Shown: positions 33,254 to 42,526 of the stretch, in pieces
How the letters are laid out: each line of letters starts with the position of its first letter
Numbering within the stretch: position 1 is the first letter of the stretch
DNA from: Adiantum capillus-veneris
Taxonomy: Eukaryota; Streptophyta; Polypodiopsida; Polypodiales; Pteridaceae
Assembly: GCA_014529385.2 (NCBI GenBank)
Contig: CM043971.1
Coordinates: forward strand, 96,029,882-96,089,881
DNA length: 60,000 nt
Direction of reading: 5' to 3'
Position numbers and translations under genes: made by a program
Notes under the pieces: generated by a model
The model's database searches: none
Seen by the model: only the letters and a program-made list of their open reading frames with translations
What the model was told of the DNA's origin: nothing

Positions 33254-33472
33254 GTGGGAAAAAGCAACCTTGGTGTGAGCGCAAGGCCGCCAAGGGGTGC
33301 GCCCGCGGAAAAGAGCAGAACTCGGGTGAAGAGAAGATCCTTCTCTAACACAGATTGCAAGAGAAAGAAGAACCGCAGGAACCTCAGAACTCAAGAATCT
33401 CAAGAATCTCAAGAACCCCAAGGACCAAGATCCCCAAGAACCAAGACCCCCAAGAACCCAAGTTCCTCGTGA
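33254..33472 (+). CDS. Basic leader ORF of A3
   Basis: MGKSNLGVSARPPRGAP then a basic segment RVKRRSFSNTDCKRKKN and Arg/Ser/Pro-rich repeats from the leader minisatellite, ending just before the gag-like ATG at 33514. Same element as 27030 and 6912. Coding status unproven. Confidence 0.3.
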   Translation: MGKSNLGVSARPPRGAPAEKSRTRVKRRSFSNTDCKRKKNRRNLRTQESQESQEPQGPRSPRTKTPKNPSSS

Positions 33473-33513
33473 ACTTAAGAACCCAAGACCACAAGAACCC
33501 ACGACTTCAGTGG

Positions 33514-33914
33514 ATGGTCATCACCCGAAGCGGAATGGATACTTTGCATGAAGGTGATGAGCATGGAGTTGGCGAAGAAGAATTTTCCCCACCAGGAGGT
33601 TTTTCCGACCTTCCCCATCAATGCCAAGGATTGCACTAACTCCTATGGAGGAGTTAGAGCAGATGTTTATGGACAGCAAGTTAGAACGCGAAGCAAGGAA
33701 GTTAGAAAGCGACGAAATAATGGCAACCATAGAGCGTAAATACGAAGACAGAATGGCAGCCATAGCGCGTGAGTACGAAGAAAGAGAAGCAAAATTTGAT
33801 CGCGAGAACAAAGCAAGAATGCAAGAGATGTTGCGACTCTTTTCTCAAGTTCAAGCACAAATGCAAGAGATTCGGGAAAAGGAGACTCTCGGTCTCTTCT
33901 TCTCCAAAGCATGA
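33514..33914 (+). pseudogene. Gag-like N-terminal coiled-coil region (A3)
   Basis: The ATG at 33514 starts MVITRSGMDTLHEGDEHGVG and FSPPGGFSDL. One frame change near 33615 leads to MPRIALTPMEELEQMFMDSK and a long, highly charged coil containing KYEDRMAAIAREYEEREAKF and FSQVQAQMQEIREKE, ending at a stop at 33914. In this family the segment corresponds to the N-terminal domain of gag in element B. There is no gag core or zinc knuckle downstream. Confidence 0.6.
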
Positions 33915-34878
33915 CACACAGGATTTGCATGATGATAAGCATGAAGAATTGTATGATAATGACAAGCATGAAGAATTGCATGATAATGACGAGTATGATG
34001 ATTTGCATGATCAAGATGTGATTTCTCACAAGCATGATGATTTGCAGGAAGAAACTGTGATTGTTCACAAGGATGATGTGTTAGTTGATACTTTCTCTAG
34101 TGAAGCTAACCTCATTGCAGATTCGATCAATCACGAAGAACCGATCTTGGCTCTCAAGTCGAGGTCCACAGAACCCCCACAGGAAGATTCGATCAATCCC
34201 GAAGAACCGATCTTGGCTCTTGAGTCGAGGTCCAAAGAACCCCGTCAGAAAGAACCCCCTCAGGAAGAACCGATCTTGGCTCTCAAGCCTAGGTCTCAAG
34301 AACCCCCTCAGGAAGTATTATGTGTTCGAATGATTAGTCAGCACGCATTGTTCGAGTGTTTCATTCGTGATCGTTTCCTGTATTTTAGTCAGCGTCTTTA
34401 TGTGATCCCTTTTCATAGGCATGCCATATTGTACGTTGAGCACGATTCACTCATGAATGAGCACGGATGTATGCGGATTTCTCATGAAAAGCTGACAAGT
34501 ATGCATTCAAGGAAGTCACATTCCATGTCTCCTCCTTGGCATGACACAGTCGTAGAAAGAGCACGAGAAGAATTGAGCATCAAGCAACAGCATGTCCATT
34601 GTGATTTGCCACAGTTCATTGATTTAGATCAGAAAGACGAGTTTGGATTCCATGTTTTGCATGTGTTTGATGAATGGTTTGGCACTCCGTCTCTTGTTTC
34701 ATCTACATCGCATGCACAATCTTTTAGGAAGATTAGATTTTTTCCATTCACTTTACATGGAATGGTTATGTTCATGTTTTTGTGTTGGAAGTGGTTTCAA
34801 GAATTTTCAGCCTTGGAAATTCTTGAAGAAGGTGGACCTACGTTCATAGACAAAGTTGAAGCATTGAAGGATCTATAG
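33769..34878 (+). CDS. Family A central ORF, unknown function (A3 copy)
   Basis: An open frame of 369 codons, the longest in family A. Residues 1-40 are basic and overlap the coil in another frame. About 48-95 are Asp/His-rich with repeats of the type KHEELHDND. About 120-180 contain three copies of EEPILALxSRS...EPPQE. About 180-260 begin VLCVRMISQHALFECFIRDR and include EHDSLMNEHGCM. Near 320-340 is a hydrophobic stretch, FTLHGMVMFMFLCWKWF. A1 encodes the same order on the reverse strand. No RT, protease, integrase or zinc-knuckle motif is present and I do not recognise a family. The true start is uncertain, since residues from about 50 on match the A1 frame best. Confidence 0.55.
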   Translation: MSTKKEKQNLIARTKQECKRCCDSFLKFKHKCKRFGKRRLSVSSSPKHDTQDLHDDKHEELYDNDKHEELHDNDEYDDLHDQDVISHKHDDLQEETVIVHKDDVLVDTFSSEANLIADSINHEEPILALKSRSTEPPQEDSINPEEPILALESRSKEPRQKEPPQEEPILALKPRSQEPPQEVLCVRMISQHALFECFIRDRFLYFSQRLYVIPFHRHAILYVEHDSLMNEHGCMRISHEKLTSMHSRKSHSMSPPWHDTVVERAREELSIKQQHVHCDLPQFIDLDQKDEFGFHVLHVFDEWFGTPSLVSSTSHAQSFRKIRFFPFTLHGMVMFMFLCWKWFQEFSALEILEEGGPTFIDKVEALKDL

Positions 34879-34884
34879 AAGACT

Positions 34885-35079
34885 TTGTGTCGCTTTCGGC
34901 GCGGCCCAAAGAAGCAAGCGTTGCAAACCTTTAAGAAGTTCAAGTATCACATGACCCACGCATCAGAGTGGGCCAGTGACGAGTCCTTTCCACGATTCCA
35001 AACCCTATTGGCGATCTCCCTCGACGCCATACAGTTCGGTACCACTACCTCACTTTCAAAAGGAGGGGATGTCAAATGA
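34885..35079 (+). pseudogene. Chromodomain-like tail of A3
   Basis: After the TAG at 34876-34878 the same frame continues with LCRFRRGPKKQALQTFKKFK and ASEWASDESFPRFQTLL. This aligns by eye with the end of B's integrase (LHRFRRGSKKQVRQYFLKFK). It lies next to the conserved 3' UTR CTCGGTACCA-like sequence and polypurine tract. In chromoviruses such tails guide integration; here there is no integrase to carry it. Confidence 0.6.
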
Positions 35080-36225
35080 CACATCAACCCTATGTGTCCA
35101 TGGACAAGCTACAGCATGACCAGGGTTCAGTTCAGTCAAGTTAGTCTAGAATAGGAAGTGATCTGGCACTTTTGTGAGTCTGTTCGCAGACCGTGCATGT
35201 CCAGACACTTAGATTAGATGCATATCCTCTGGTTGCACACAGCATGATCATCAGATTTCCATCAGGAGCATTTTTACAGTGCATAGACCTATTTTCCCTA
35301 TTTTTAACATTTTTCACCTATTATTTTTAAGTGACTTTTGTTGGGAACTGGGTAGGGCAATTTTCACAAGCAGGTATAAATAAAAACCTAGCGCTAGCAC
35401 TTTCTGGCAGAAGAGGCAGCAAGAACTCCGGTTCAACAGGCACCTTCTCAGCAGGACCCCCAAGACCTAGCGTTTTTAGCCATCTGCAACGCTAGCGTTT
35501 TTGGACAAGACCAGCAGCCTTGCGTTTTTGCATTGCAGATCAGCCGACAGCACCAGAAAACAGATCAGCACTAGCGTTAGTGGTTTGCACCAGTAGATTC
35601 ACAACGTTTTGCAGTAGGACCCATTTTCAGCCCTAGCGTTTTTGGATCAGCATACCATCCTAGCGTTTTGCAGATCCTTCGCGACGGAACAGTTAGAAGC
35701 ATCATTGTTTTCAGCTTTCAGCATTTAGGTAGAGCAGAACGAGCCCCCGAACCTCGTAGATCTCACCTTCCCACAGCAGATCCTCGCTGCACGGTCAGAT
35801 CCGGTAAAGTTAACAGTTTCAGCCCGGAAAACGCAGATTTCAGCATCTGCGTTTTCAGCGCATCGTCGTCGCTATTGCAGATTTAAGCCCTTAGCGTTTT
35901 CAGATTTCAGCCATCTCGTCGTCGTCCTCATCCTCGTCAAGTCCAAAGCATTGTAGAGATTTGTGCAATCATAAGTAGACCGCTCTCGCCATAGAGAGTG
36001 GGGCCTTCGGAGAAGGGTTTGACAACATTCTGGTGTCGTATTCTTCTCTCTCTATCTCTCAGTCTCAGCACCTTCATTCGTGTTCACCACTTTGTTTGTG
36101 TTCATTGCACTCTCTCACTAAAGGAACGGAAGGCTCTCCCTTCCGTAAGTAAAAGGAACCCTTGAGCACAATTCGGAGCACTCATCTTGAGCAAAGTTCA
36201 ACATTCACTTCCGCAGCACCTTACA
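35070..36225 (+). repeat. 3' LTR of A3
   Basis: It begins TGTCAAATGACACATC after CAAAAGGAGGGGA and ends GCACCTTACA. AGCGTTTT units, a GTATAAATAAAAACCTAGCG TATA region (35371) and GAGAGTGGGGCCTTCGG are present. Caulimovirid sequence resumes at 36226. Confidence 0.9.
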
Positions 36226-37169
36226 TAACTTGTAGGCCCACCTAAAAATTCGAGCATTGCCTACTTTTCCAGCATTTTTCTCTTTTGAAATAATAGAAAT
36301 TTGTCATAATGCTTTTTAGATCGCTTCTTAGAGTAAAAGGAACTCCCATCAAAAATAGCCAAAAGAATGATTGCATTCACACCTGCAAGGAGTTCAAGGT
36401 GAATGGAATGATAGCGCATCTCGGTGTCTTTGAAGCGACCAGAAGCCCATCTGCATATGATACGAGTATCATCATTTAATTCACACAAAATTCCTCCCCA
36501 AGCTTCTTCAGAAGCATCAGAATAAACAATAAGTGGCTTATTGCTAGGAATTTGAAGAGGAGGGAGATTGTTGCAAATATGCTTGATTTGTTTCACTCTC
36601 TCGAAAAGTTTGTCAGACCAAAAGAATGTTTTACTTCGTTCTAATTCCTTAAAAGGAAGTAAATCTTTGGCCAGATGAGGATATTGAGGGGCAATCCTTT
36701 TCAGGCATCCAATAAAGGTTGAACTTCTTTGCGATCATTAAGTTGGTCTGGAAAACTCTGAAGTTTCTTCAATACATGTTCCTACATTTTTATACATCCA
36801 GAAGAGATTTCTGCTCCCAAAAAAGCTACCTGTGGTTTGCATAGCTCAATCTTTTTGCGGCTGAGAACTAACCCTGTCTTTTGCAATTTCTGTATGAACA
36901 GGTGTAAGTGCTTTATGTGACTTGCAATATCCTTGGAGTAGACTAGGATGTCCGATGTAGAGAAGCAAAAATTCTTTGCTATCAACAAATAGGATTTTTA
37001 TCCGTTCTTGACACAGAGATGGTGCTCGCTTCAAACCCATTGGAAGAACATTCCATTCACACATGCCTTGTTGTACCACAAAGCTAGTTTTGTACCTGTC
37101 TTTAGGTTGAATTTTAAACTGCCAGAACCCACTCTTTAGATCGAATTTATAGAATACCTTACAATCTTT
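36226..37169 (-). pseudogene. Endogenous caulimovirid RT/RNase H fragment (ECV3)
   Basis: Reverse-strand frames give [34 protein letters not shown], then LLYIGHPSLLQ in place of YIDDILVYS because two bases are missing at about 36952. The connection domain ELCKPQVAFLGAEISSG and RNase H VYSDASEEAWGGILCELND with RYHSIHLELLAGVNAI follow. The left edge is the A3 LTR and the right edge is the poly(A) tail of the L1-type LINE, so both elements landed in this copy. Confidence 0.85.
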
Positions 37170-37314
37170 TCTTTTTTTTTTCGAGAAAAATATCCTTCTA
37201 TTAGTTACTGAAACTACCCATAGGGCTACAACCACCTCTTCAAGAGAGGGCTACAACAACCATGGTGGGAGACTCTCCCAATGAAAAAACCAACATACGT
37301 ACAATGGGGCTAAA

Positions 37315-37965
37315 TCAAGAAATGGGGGGAGGGAAAAGCCACACAGGTGGTCGGTAGTGCCAACGGAGTACACCCTGGACCATGGTGTAGAAAGGCCCAG
37401 GACGCCAGAGTCGAAGGAAAGCCTCTCTGCACTCCCACATGCGGTCAAAGCTGCCATGGAGTCCCTCGAGCTGTCCTCTGAGAGTGTGGATCAGCTCTAG
37501 CCAAAAACCGCGAACAGTCTCTGCTGGTGGCACTGGGCGAGCCTCAAAGATGCGGAAGCAACGGGCCCACCAGATGAACCAGAGTGTCAGGCCACAGATG
37601 AGCTCCCAACACTCCTCTCTCTCACTGCACCACTCCTGTGGAGTAAGCTCTGTAGCAGGCTGGAGTGTAGGTCGCCCCTCCTGCATCACTATCATCCTGC
37701 TAGTGGAAGATATCTCAAACTGAAGTGCCGGGCCCGTGAGGGTGGACCAAGCCGCTGCTCCCCAAGTGTACTGCCGAGCAGTGGAGAGAGCAGGCATCAG
37801 CCGAAGAACTCGTAGCCACACCTGCTGGGCTGAGGGACAGTCCCAAAGACAATGACACTGACTCTCCACAAGATGGTCACAAGCTGCACATGCGGCCGAG
37901 AGACCACTATGCACTAGCCAGCTCCCAACTGTTGTAGCTCTGTGTGCAACCAGCCACTGAAACAA
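37315..37965 (-). pseudogene. C-terminal zinc-finger region (zf-RVT-like) of LINE Lb
   Basis: The frame starts MFQWLVAHRATTVGSWLVHS and contains CAACDHLVESQCHCLWDCPS, the CX2C...C/H cluster typical of the C-terminal zf-RVT domain of plant L1-type ORF2. A region with WGAAAWSTLTGP and ELICGLTLWFIWWARCFRIF follows. This is the last domain before the 3' UTR. It is long enough to have been open recently, but the RT part upstream is broken. Confidence 0.75.
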
Positions 37966-39127
37966 GGTGACTCACCTCGGCTGTCTGGAGTCCCACAACC
38001 TCTCCCAAAATGCTTCCAAGAACTCAGCTGTGAGGCCCTCCTCCTGCCAATGGGGTGCTGCAGCGGGGCGGGCCTCTCTCTGTACTGCTAGTATATGACG
38101 TCCCAGTCGAACAGTGTACTAAAAGAACAGGACTCCTGGGTGGTCTGCAGAAGAGAAGGGGTCCCTTCATAGCCACTCACCAGGATCCCATTGTACTCGT
38201 GCCAGTGGACAACACTCCCAAGCCCACATCCTCCAATGTCCAATCTCAAGAGCTGTTGGGTCAGGATCTATGACACAAGTCCTCCCACAGATGCCCACTA
38301 CTCGGATCCTCTAAAAACAGCACTCTGCCACCTGCGGGGCCTCTACTGCAACTCACTGAAGGCGTCCCCCACCCTGAAGCTCGAAAAAAAGGGATGGAAC
38401 AGTCTCTGAGCAAGCCCTAACTGAGATGAGAACCTCCAGCCGTGTGAAGGCTCCCATCCACCTGGGTGCTACTGGCTCTAGAGGCGTGAGCCACTTAGCT
38501 GGAACTGACTCTGAGATGTCCTGGCACATGCTCTGCACCCCTCTCATGCCCTGTAGCTGGAAACCCTGTACCTCCTCTGACAAACCTGTGAACTCTAACC
38601 AATCACCTAGAGAGCGCGTTGGGCCCGCTGCCATGGGACCCCAAGAAACATGAGACCGACTACCAACCAAGTGGCCTCTCTGAGTGCTAACCATGGGGTT
38701 CCAGACAAGGGTCTACCGTAGGCGCTCCTCCGTGCAAGTAGGCTGTCTCTGCTCCAGGCCTCGCCGCAAGAGCTCCCAAGATCGAAGCAGGCTCACAGCG
38801 AAGCGATCCTCCAGTCTCCTGCTCAAACCAACTCTGCGCATCTCTGTAAAGATCCATATGGTCGAAGGTTGCCAAGGGCCTCCTGCCTGAGGCACCCTAG
38901 CACGAAGCCGATGTAGCAACTTGCAAGAACTCCTTCCAGGGCTCCTCAGCTGGAAGAAGTCCTCTCACGATGAACTTCCCAAGAAGGGCTCTACTCTGCT
39001 GTGCTGGGTCAATGATCCCAAGCCCTCCCTGTGAACAAGGAAGAGTGATGACCTGCCAAGCCACTCTAGCTCAGGCTATCTGAGTGTCACGTCCTGACCA
39101 AAGGAAGTTCCTGATCAGCCTCTCTAC

Positions 39128-39494
39128 CTAGCTGATACAAGAACTCGAGAAGATCCAGCAAGAAGTGATGTACCACATAGTCGCCAACAACACCTGGTTG
39201 GCCACTACTACTCTGCCAACCAAAGAAAGTCGTGATGTGCTCCAATGTAACAACTTCCTCCTGATAGACAGGAGGAGGGGAGCAATCTGTTGCTCGGGAG
39301 ACAAGTCCAAACCAACCTGACAACCCAAGTACCGAACTGTAGTCCTAGGGCGATCCACCTAAAACCCTCTCCTGGCATCCAATCCGGCACAGGAGCACTA
39401 CCAACCGAGAAAGCCTTTGTCTTTCTCCAGTTGATCAGTGCGCCCGATGCACAACAGAAGGTCTCCAGAGCCTGCTCACACCTGTGAAGGTTGG
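39128..39494 (-). pseudogene. RT connection domain of LINE Lb
   Basis: Frames encode LHRCEQALETFCCASGALIN with WRKTKAFSVGSAPVPDW (the segment following the FADD box), then a frame with TTVRYLGCQVGLDLSPEQQI and LSLVGRVVVANQVLLATMWY. These match the La copy at 2311-2720. The FADD box itself is on the other side of element X, at about 58835. Confidence 0.8.
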
Positions 39495-39883
39495 TGAAAC
39501 GAACAAGGAGATAGGATCTCCCGGCCACACAGACCGCCTACAGATGCGCGTCGGACGAACCACCCGACCATAGCCACCATCCGGCAGCTCCCCCTGGCCC
39601 CGTGCTGGGGCCAGCGTTCGAGGACGTAGGCGTGCACCTGTGACCGAGTGTCCCATACCACCCGGCCTCACCTCCTCGAGGTGACCTCGCGCACTCCTAG
39701 CCTCCGGGCTAACCACTGGCACTCTGCCATTGGGGGTCGATAACTGTAAATCAGGCCTTGACCTCCCTTTTATAATAATGGCCGGCCACATTGGCCGGGT
39801 TCACACTACGTCCGCCCAGACACTGGACGCCCATCCCGACGGCATCTGGGCTAGATACCCTCTCCTGTGAGTGGGACATTACA
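39495..39883 (-). repeat. 3' LTR of X
   Basis: On the plus strand it runs TGAAACGAACAAGG to GGGACATTACA. A reverse-strand TATTATAAAAGGG box is at about 39764-39776. Paired with 58392-58775. The differences between the two LTRs are more numerous than those of Y, in line with X being older. Confidence 0.92.
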
Positions 39884-39894
39884 TACTTCCCCCC

Positions 39895-40170
39895 TTAAGA
39901 ACCATTGATGTCCTCATCAATGAAGTGGGGATACTGAGCCTTCAAAGCTCTAACAGGTTCCCAAGTAGCAAACCTTTCAGATTGACCCTTCCATTTAATT
40001 AAGTACTCGTCATAAGCCTTTTGGCGAGAATGACGAGTACGATGATCTAAAACTGCTTCTGGTTCTCGAGGAATATACTCAGTTTGCATATCTTGCCATA
40101 CATTTTCCTCGATAGGCACGACAATATCAGCTTCGCCCAATTTCACTCTAAGGCGGCTGACATGAAACAC
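39895..40170 (-). pseudogene. Chromodomain C-terminus of X polyprotein
   Basis: The frame reads MFHVSRLRVKLGEADIVVPI and continues to the chromodomain: EAVLDHRTRHSRQKAYDEYL, then IKWKGQSERFATWEPVRAL. The pattern Y(L/I)IKWKG...ATWEP is the chromodomain of plant chromoviruses, which directs integration to heterochromatin. The stop follows at about 39895, next to the polypurine tract. The upstream half (ending LALPSDV) is at 47515, on the far side of element Y. Confidence 0.9.
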
Positions 40171-40917
40171 TGGATGTACAGTAACATTGTTGCTAATTGG
40201 ACTATTTTCCTATTTTTAATGATTAAATCTCTTTTTTTAGGATATTTTATTGTGTACACTAAGAACTGTTAAAAGATTGTAGCTACAGGAAATGCCATCA
40301 AGAACGGACAACTCTGATGTGTCATTTGATGGGTGACGGTAAACATCACGAAGGAGTTTCCGTAAGTTCGGTGGAAAGGGCCGGGTTACGAATGCCTCTG
40401 ATGCGTCACATGATGGGTGATGGGTGCATCAGTAAGGGGGCATCCCGTAGGCTAAGGAGGAAATCCGAATTGAGTAAGAAAATACGCGTAAGAACGCAAG
40501 CACAAGAATAAAGATGGGTTCAATGAACCTTTTTACGAAAAGCAAGAACAGTCGCGGGAGGACAGATGTTTTCCCGCGAGGAGTTTGTGTCTGCATTGCA
40601 TCTGTGTCGTGTCCTGCACCCGGGGACGCCTGGAATGTGTCCATGTAGCATTATTTTCACTAACTGAGTGAGTTTTTAAAGTTTGAACAGGTTCACACTT
40701 TATTTTATAAAGTGGCCGGTCACTTTAAAGTGACCAACCCTTTTATTAATAAAATAAAGCAAGCAAGGCCCTTATAAAGAAAACCAGCGCTAAAACCAAG
40801 GCAGGGGGCTGATTTGTGATCTCTCTCTCTCCTCTCTCTAGAAAATGCGATTTCCTCTCTCCTCTCTCTAAGAGCGCCAAGCTCTGCTTTTTGACCCCTA
40901 TTCCTGCCAGGTGTCAG

Positions 40918-40930
40918 ACCCTATAAAAGG
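40918..40930 (+). promoter_or_regulatory. TATA box of Y LTR
   Basis: CCCTATAAAAGGG is a perfect palindromic-flanked TATA element. The equivalent in the 3' LTR is at about 46909-46921. It would place the transcript start near 40955 and the 33-base repeats within the transcript. Confidence 0.7.
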
Positions 40931-41143
40931 GTAGCCAGCGTTTCAGTTTGGGAGAGCCGGAAGCAGCAGAAAAGCACCAACGCTGGGATTCTGGAGTAGA
41001 GCCTGGCGACAAAATTTGCAAGTGTTCGCGTGACGACTGAGTACGGAGGTTGATTCTCCGAGCAAGAAGCGATAGGTATAAGGTGTTGATACGCTTTGAG
41101 AATTGTTGCTTTGTGTGGTTTGTTTTGCAGGAATCTCCCGTCT

Positions 41144-41283
41144 TACGAGAAGGCCCTTTACGGGAAGTACGGCTTCACGCCTAAGTCCCTTACGGGAAAG
41201 CACGGCTTCGCGCCTAAGTCCCTTACGGGAAGGAACGGCCTTGTGCCCAAGCCCTTTACGGGAAAGCACGACCTTCGGGTCTA
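41144..41283 (+). repeat. 33-bp tandem repeat in Y 5' LTR
   Basis: About four units of CCTAAGTCCCTTACGGGAAA plus a variable 13 bases (GCACGGCTTCGCG and similar). The unit is a multiple of three and stays open in two frames (PKSLTGKHGFA-type 11-residue repeats). The 3' LTR has one more unit (47135-47307). Confidence 0.9.
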
Positions 41284-41554
41284 AGATTACAGAACGGAGG
41301 GGTTTCCTCGGGTTCTCGTGCTTGTATAAGAATTCTCCCTGAATAAAAGAATACTCTTTACGGGGGGGACCAGCCCATCTTCTGGTCCCCAATATTGTGT
41401 CGATCTTCTCCCTTCTCTCATGTTTTCAAAGAATTATAATTTTCAGATTCTATAAGTGCTCGTGTACGCTCCCGTTTTGTGACAGTGGTATCAGAGCTCG
41501 GACTCCTCTCTTTCTCTGCAAAGAAGGACGATTCCGGGAAGAACGGGAAGAACC

Positions 41555-42526
41555 ATGTCGAGCCAAGGGAGAAGCATTGAAGAGGAGCTTCAACAAGCAC
41601 AAGCTCAGCTTGCGGAGTTGCAACAAATCTTACTGTTGCCAGATGTCCAAAAGCTTTTGGGCGGAATGAAGAAAACGGATGGAACTGATGCAGCCAAGAA
41701 TCCAGACAACACTGTTGGCGTGAGACCACAGGAGGCAAGAGAAGAAGAACGTGCCGAGGTGCACAAAGGATCTTCGGATCGGAATGAACGGCCTACTTCA
41801 AAGAAAGGCCAGGAAAAAGCGCTCTCTTTGCTAGACGAGAGCAAGGACATCTCTATCTCATCTCCATCTTACTCTCCTGATTATACTTCTACTTCTCAAT
41901 CATCTCATCAGAAGAAGGAAGCCGCTACTACTGCCGCCACTACCCTACATCAACCTAAAGGTAAGCCTCGATTCAAGAAGCATGGTCGCAAGTCTCAACA
42001 TCGCATGAGAGTCTTCAAATCGGGCGACAAGGACATCAAGTTCGAAACCTACAACGGACGGAGAGACATCTCCAAAGCACTGTCCTTCATCAAACAGTTT
42101 GAAGTCGCCTTTACCAATGGGCACTTCACAGAAAGTTCCAAATTACGCCATGTGGGGATGCACCTCAAGGAAACGGCGAGTAATTGGTGGATAGCCAAGA
42201 TTCTGGAAGGTTCACAGGCCAGAACTTGGGAGAGCTTCAAATCTGAATTTTATGAACAATTTCTTCCACCTGACTTCGAGCAGGACATACGGAAGGAATG
42301 GGACTGGCTTGCCCAGAAGGAACATGAAAGAGTAACGACTTATGTGGACAAGTATTGGTCGGTTCTTCTGAAGGTCACTCCCTTCATGAAGATTGCCGAC
42401 AAGGAAAAGAAAAGAAAGTTCGAAGCGGGTCTCCAACCTCAACTTCGAAAGAGTATGAAGGTGTATCCGCATGATACTCTTCAAAGGATGATGGAGTCAG
42501 CAATCATTGTTGAGGATTTGCACTGA
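41555..42526 (+). CDS. gag of element Y
   Basis: A 323-codon frame starting MSSQGRSIEEELQQAQAQLA. An N-terminal coil is followed by a Lys/Ser-rich linker and the retrotransposon-gag domain: FETYNGRRDISKALSFIKQF, HVGMHLKETASNWW, WESFKSEFYEQFLPPDFEQD and YWSVLLKVTPFMKIADKEKK. It ends EDLH-TGA. The frame does not change after the stop; pol continues in the same frame with [12 protein letters not shown]. The start is the first ATG after the primer site. The capsid domain appears intact. Confidence 0.9.
   Translation: MSSQGRSIEEELQQAQAQLAELQQILLLPDVQKLLGGMKKTDGTDAAKNPDNTVGVRPQEAREEERAEVHKGSSDRNERPTSKKGQEKALSLLDESKDISISSPSYSPDYTSTSQSSHQKKEAATTAATTLHQPKGKPRFKKHGRKSQHRMRVFKSGDKDIKFETYNGRRDISKALSFIKQFEVAFTNGHFTESSKLRHVGMHLKETASNWWIAKILEGSQARTWESFKSEFYEQFLPPDFEQDIRKEWDWLAQKEHERVTTYVDKYWSVLLKVTPFMKIADKEKKRKFEAGLQPQLRKSMKVYPHDTLQRMMESAIIVEDLH

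Larger units (their letters stand above)
24446..36225 (+). mobile_element. Family A element A3, split by nested element B
   Basis: The 5' LTR (24446-25611, lacking its first 30-40 bases) and primer site TGGCATCAAAGC (25613-25624) are followed by 60 bases of leader that stop at TTTGCTTGTTGT. Element B (25684-33085) is inserted there. The leader resumes at 33086 with GTTGCGGTC, so GTTGT/GTTGC is an imperfect 5-bp target duplication. The interior then runs to a polypurine tract (35056-35069) and the 3' LTR (35070-36225). A3 lacks protease, RT and integrase, like A1. It is inserted in caulimovirid sequence. Confidence 0.85.
37170..39494 (-). mobile_element. 3' half of L1-type LINE (copy Lb)
   Basis: The 3' end with the tail (plus-strand TTTTCTTTTTTTTTTCGAG, about 37167-37183) abuts caulimovirid sequence. 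The right end stops at the target duplication GTTGG (39490-39494) of element X and the LINE resumes at 58776. Joined on paper, CCTGTGAAGGTTGG/GTTGGCCTCCTGG matches the uninterrupted copy at 2735-2760. Between 38000 and 39100 the reading frame is decayed. Confidence 0.88.
40188..41484 (+). repeat. 5' LTR of Y
   Basis: It starts TGTTGCTAATTGGAC and ends CGTTTTGTGACA. A TATA box CCCTATAAAAGGG is at 40918-40930. It holds CT-rich repeats (40830-40870) and a 33-base tandem repeat at about 41144-41283. A polyadenylation-like AATAAAAG is near 41343. Length 1297 bp against 1346 bp in the 3' LTR. Confidence 0.95.

Noticed and set aside
37315-37965. A 216-codon reverse frame as a host zinc-finger protein
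   Set aside because: Position before a LINE poly(A) end and the zf-RVT pattern CX2C...C identify it as the C-terminus of LINE ORF2.
40943-41392. Reverse-strand frame of 149 codons with VLSRKGLRREA repeats
   Set aside because: It is the antisense of the 33-base LTR repeat of Y. A longer version occurs in the 3' LTR (46934-47446). Openness follows from a repeat unit divisible by three.
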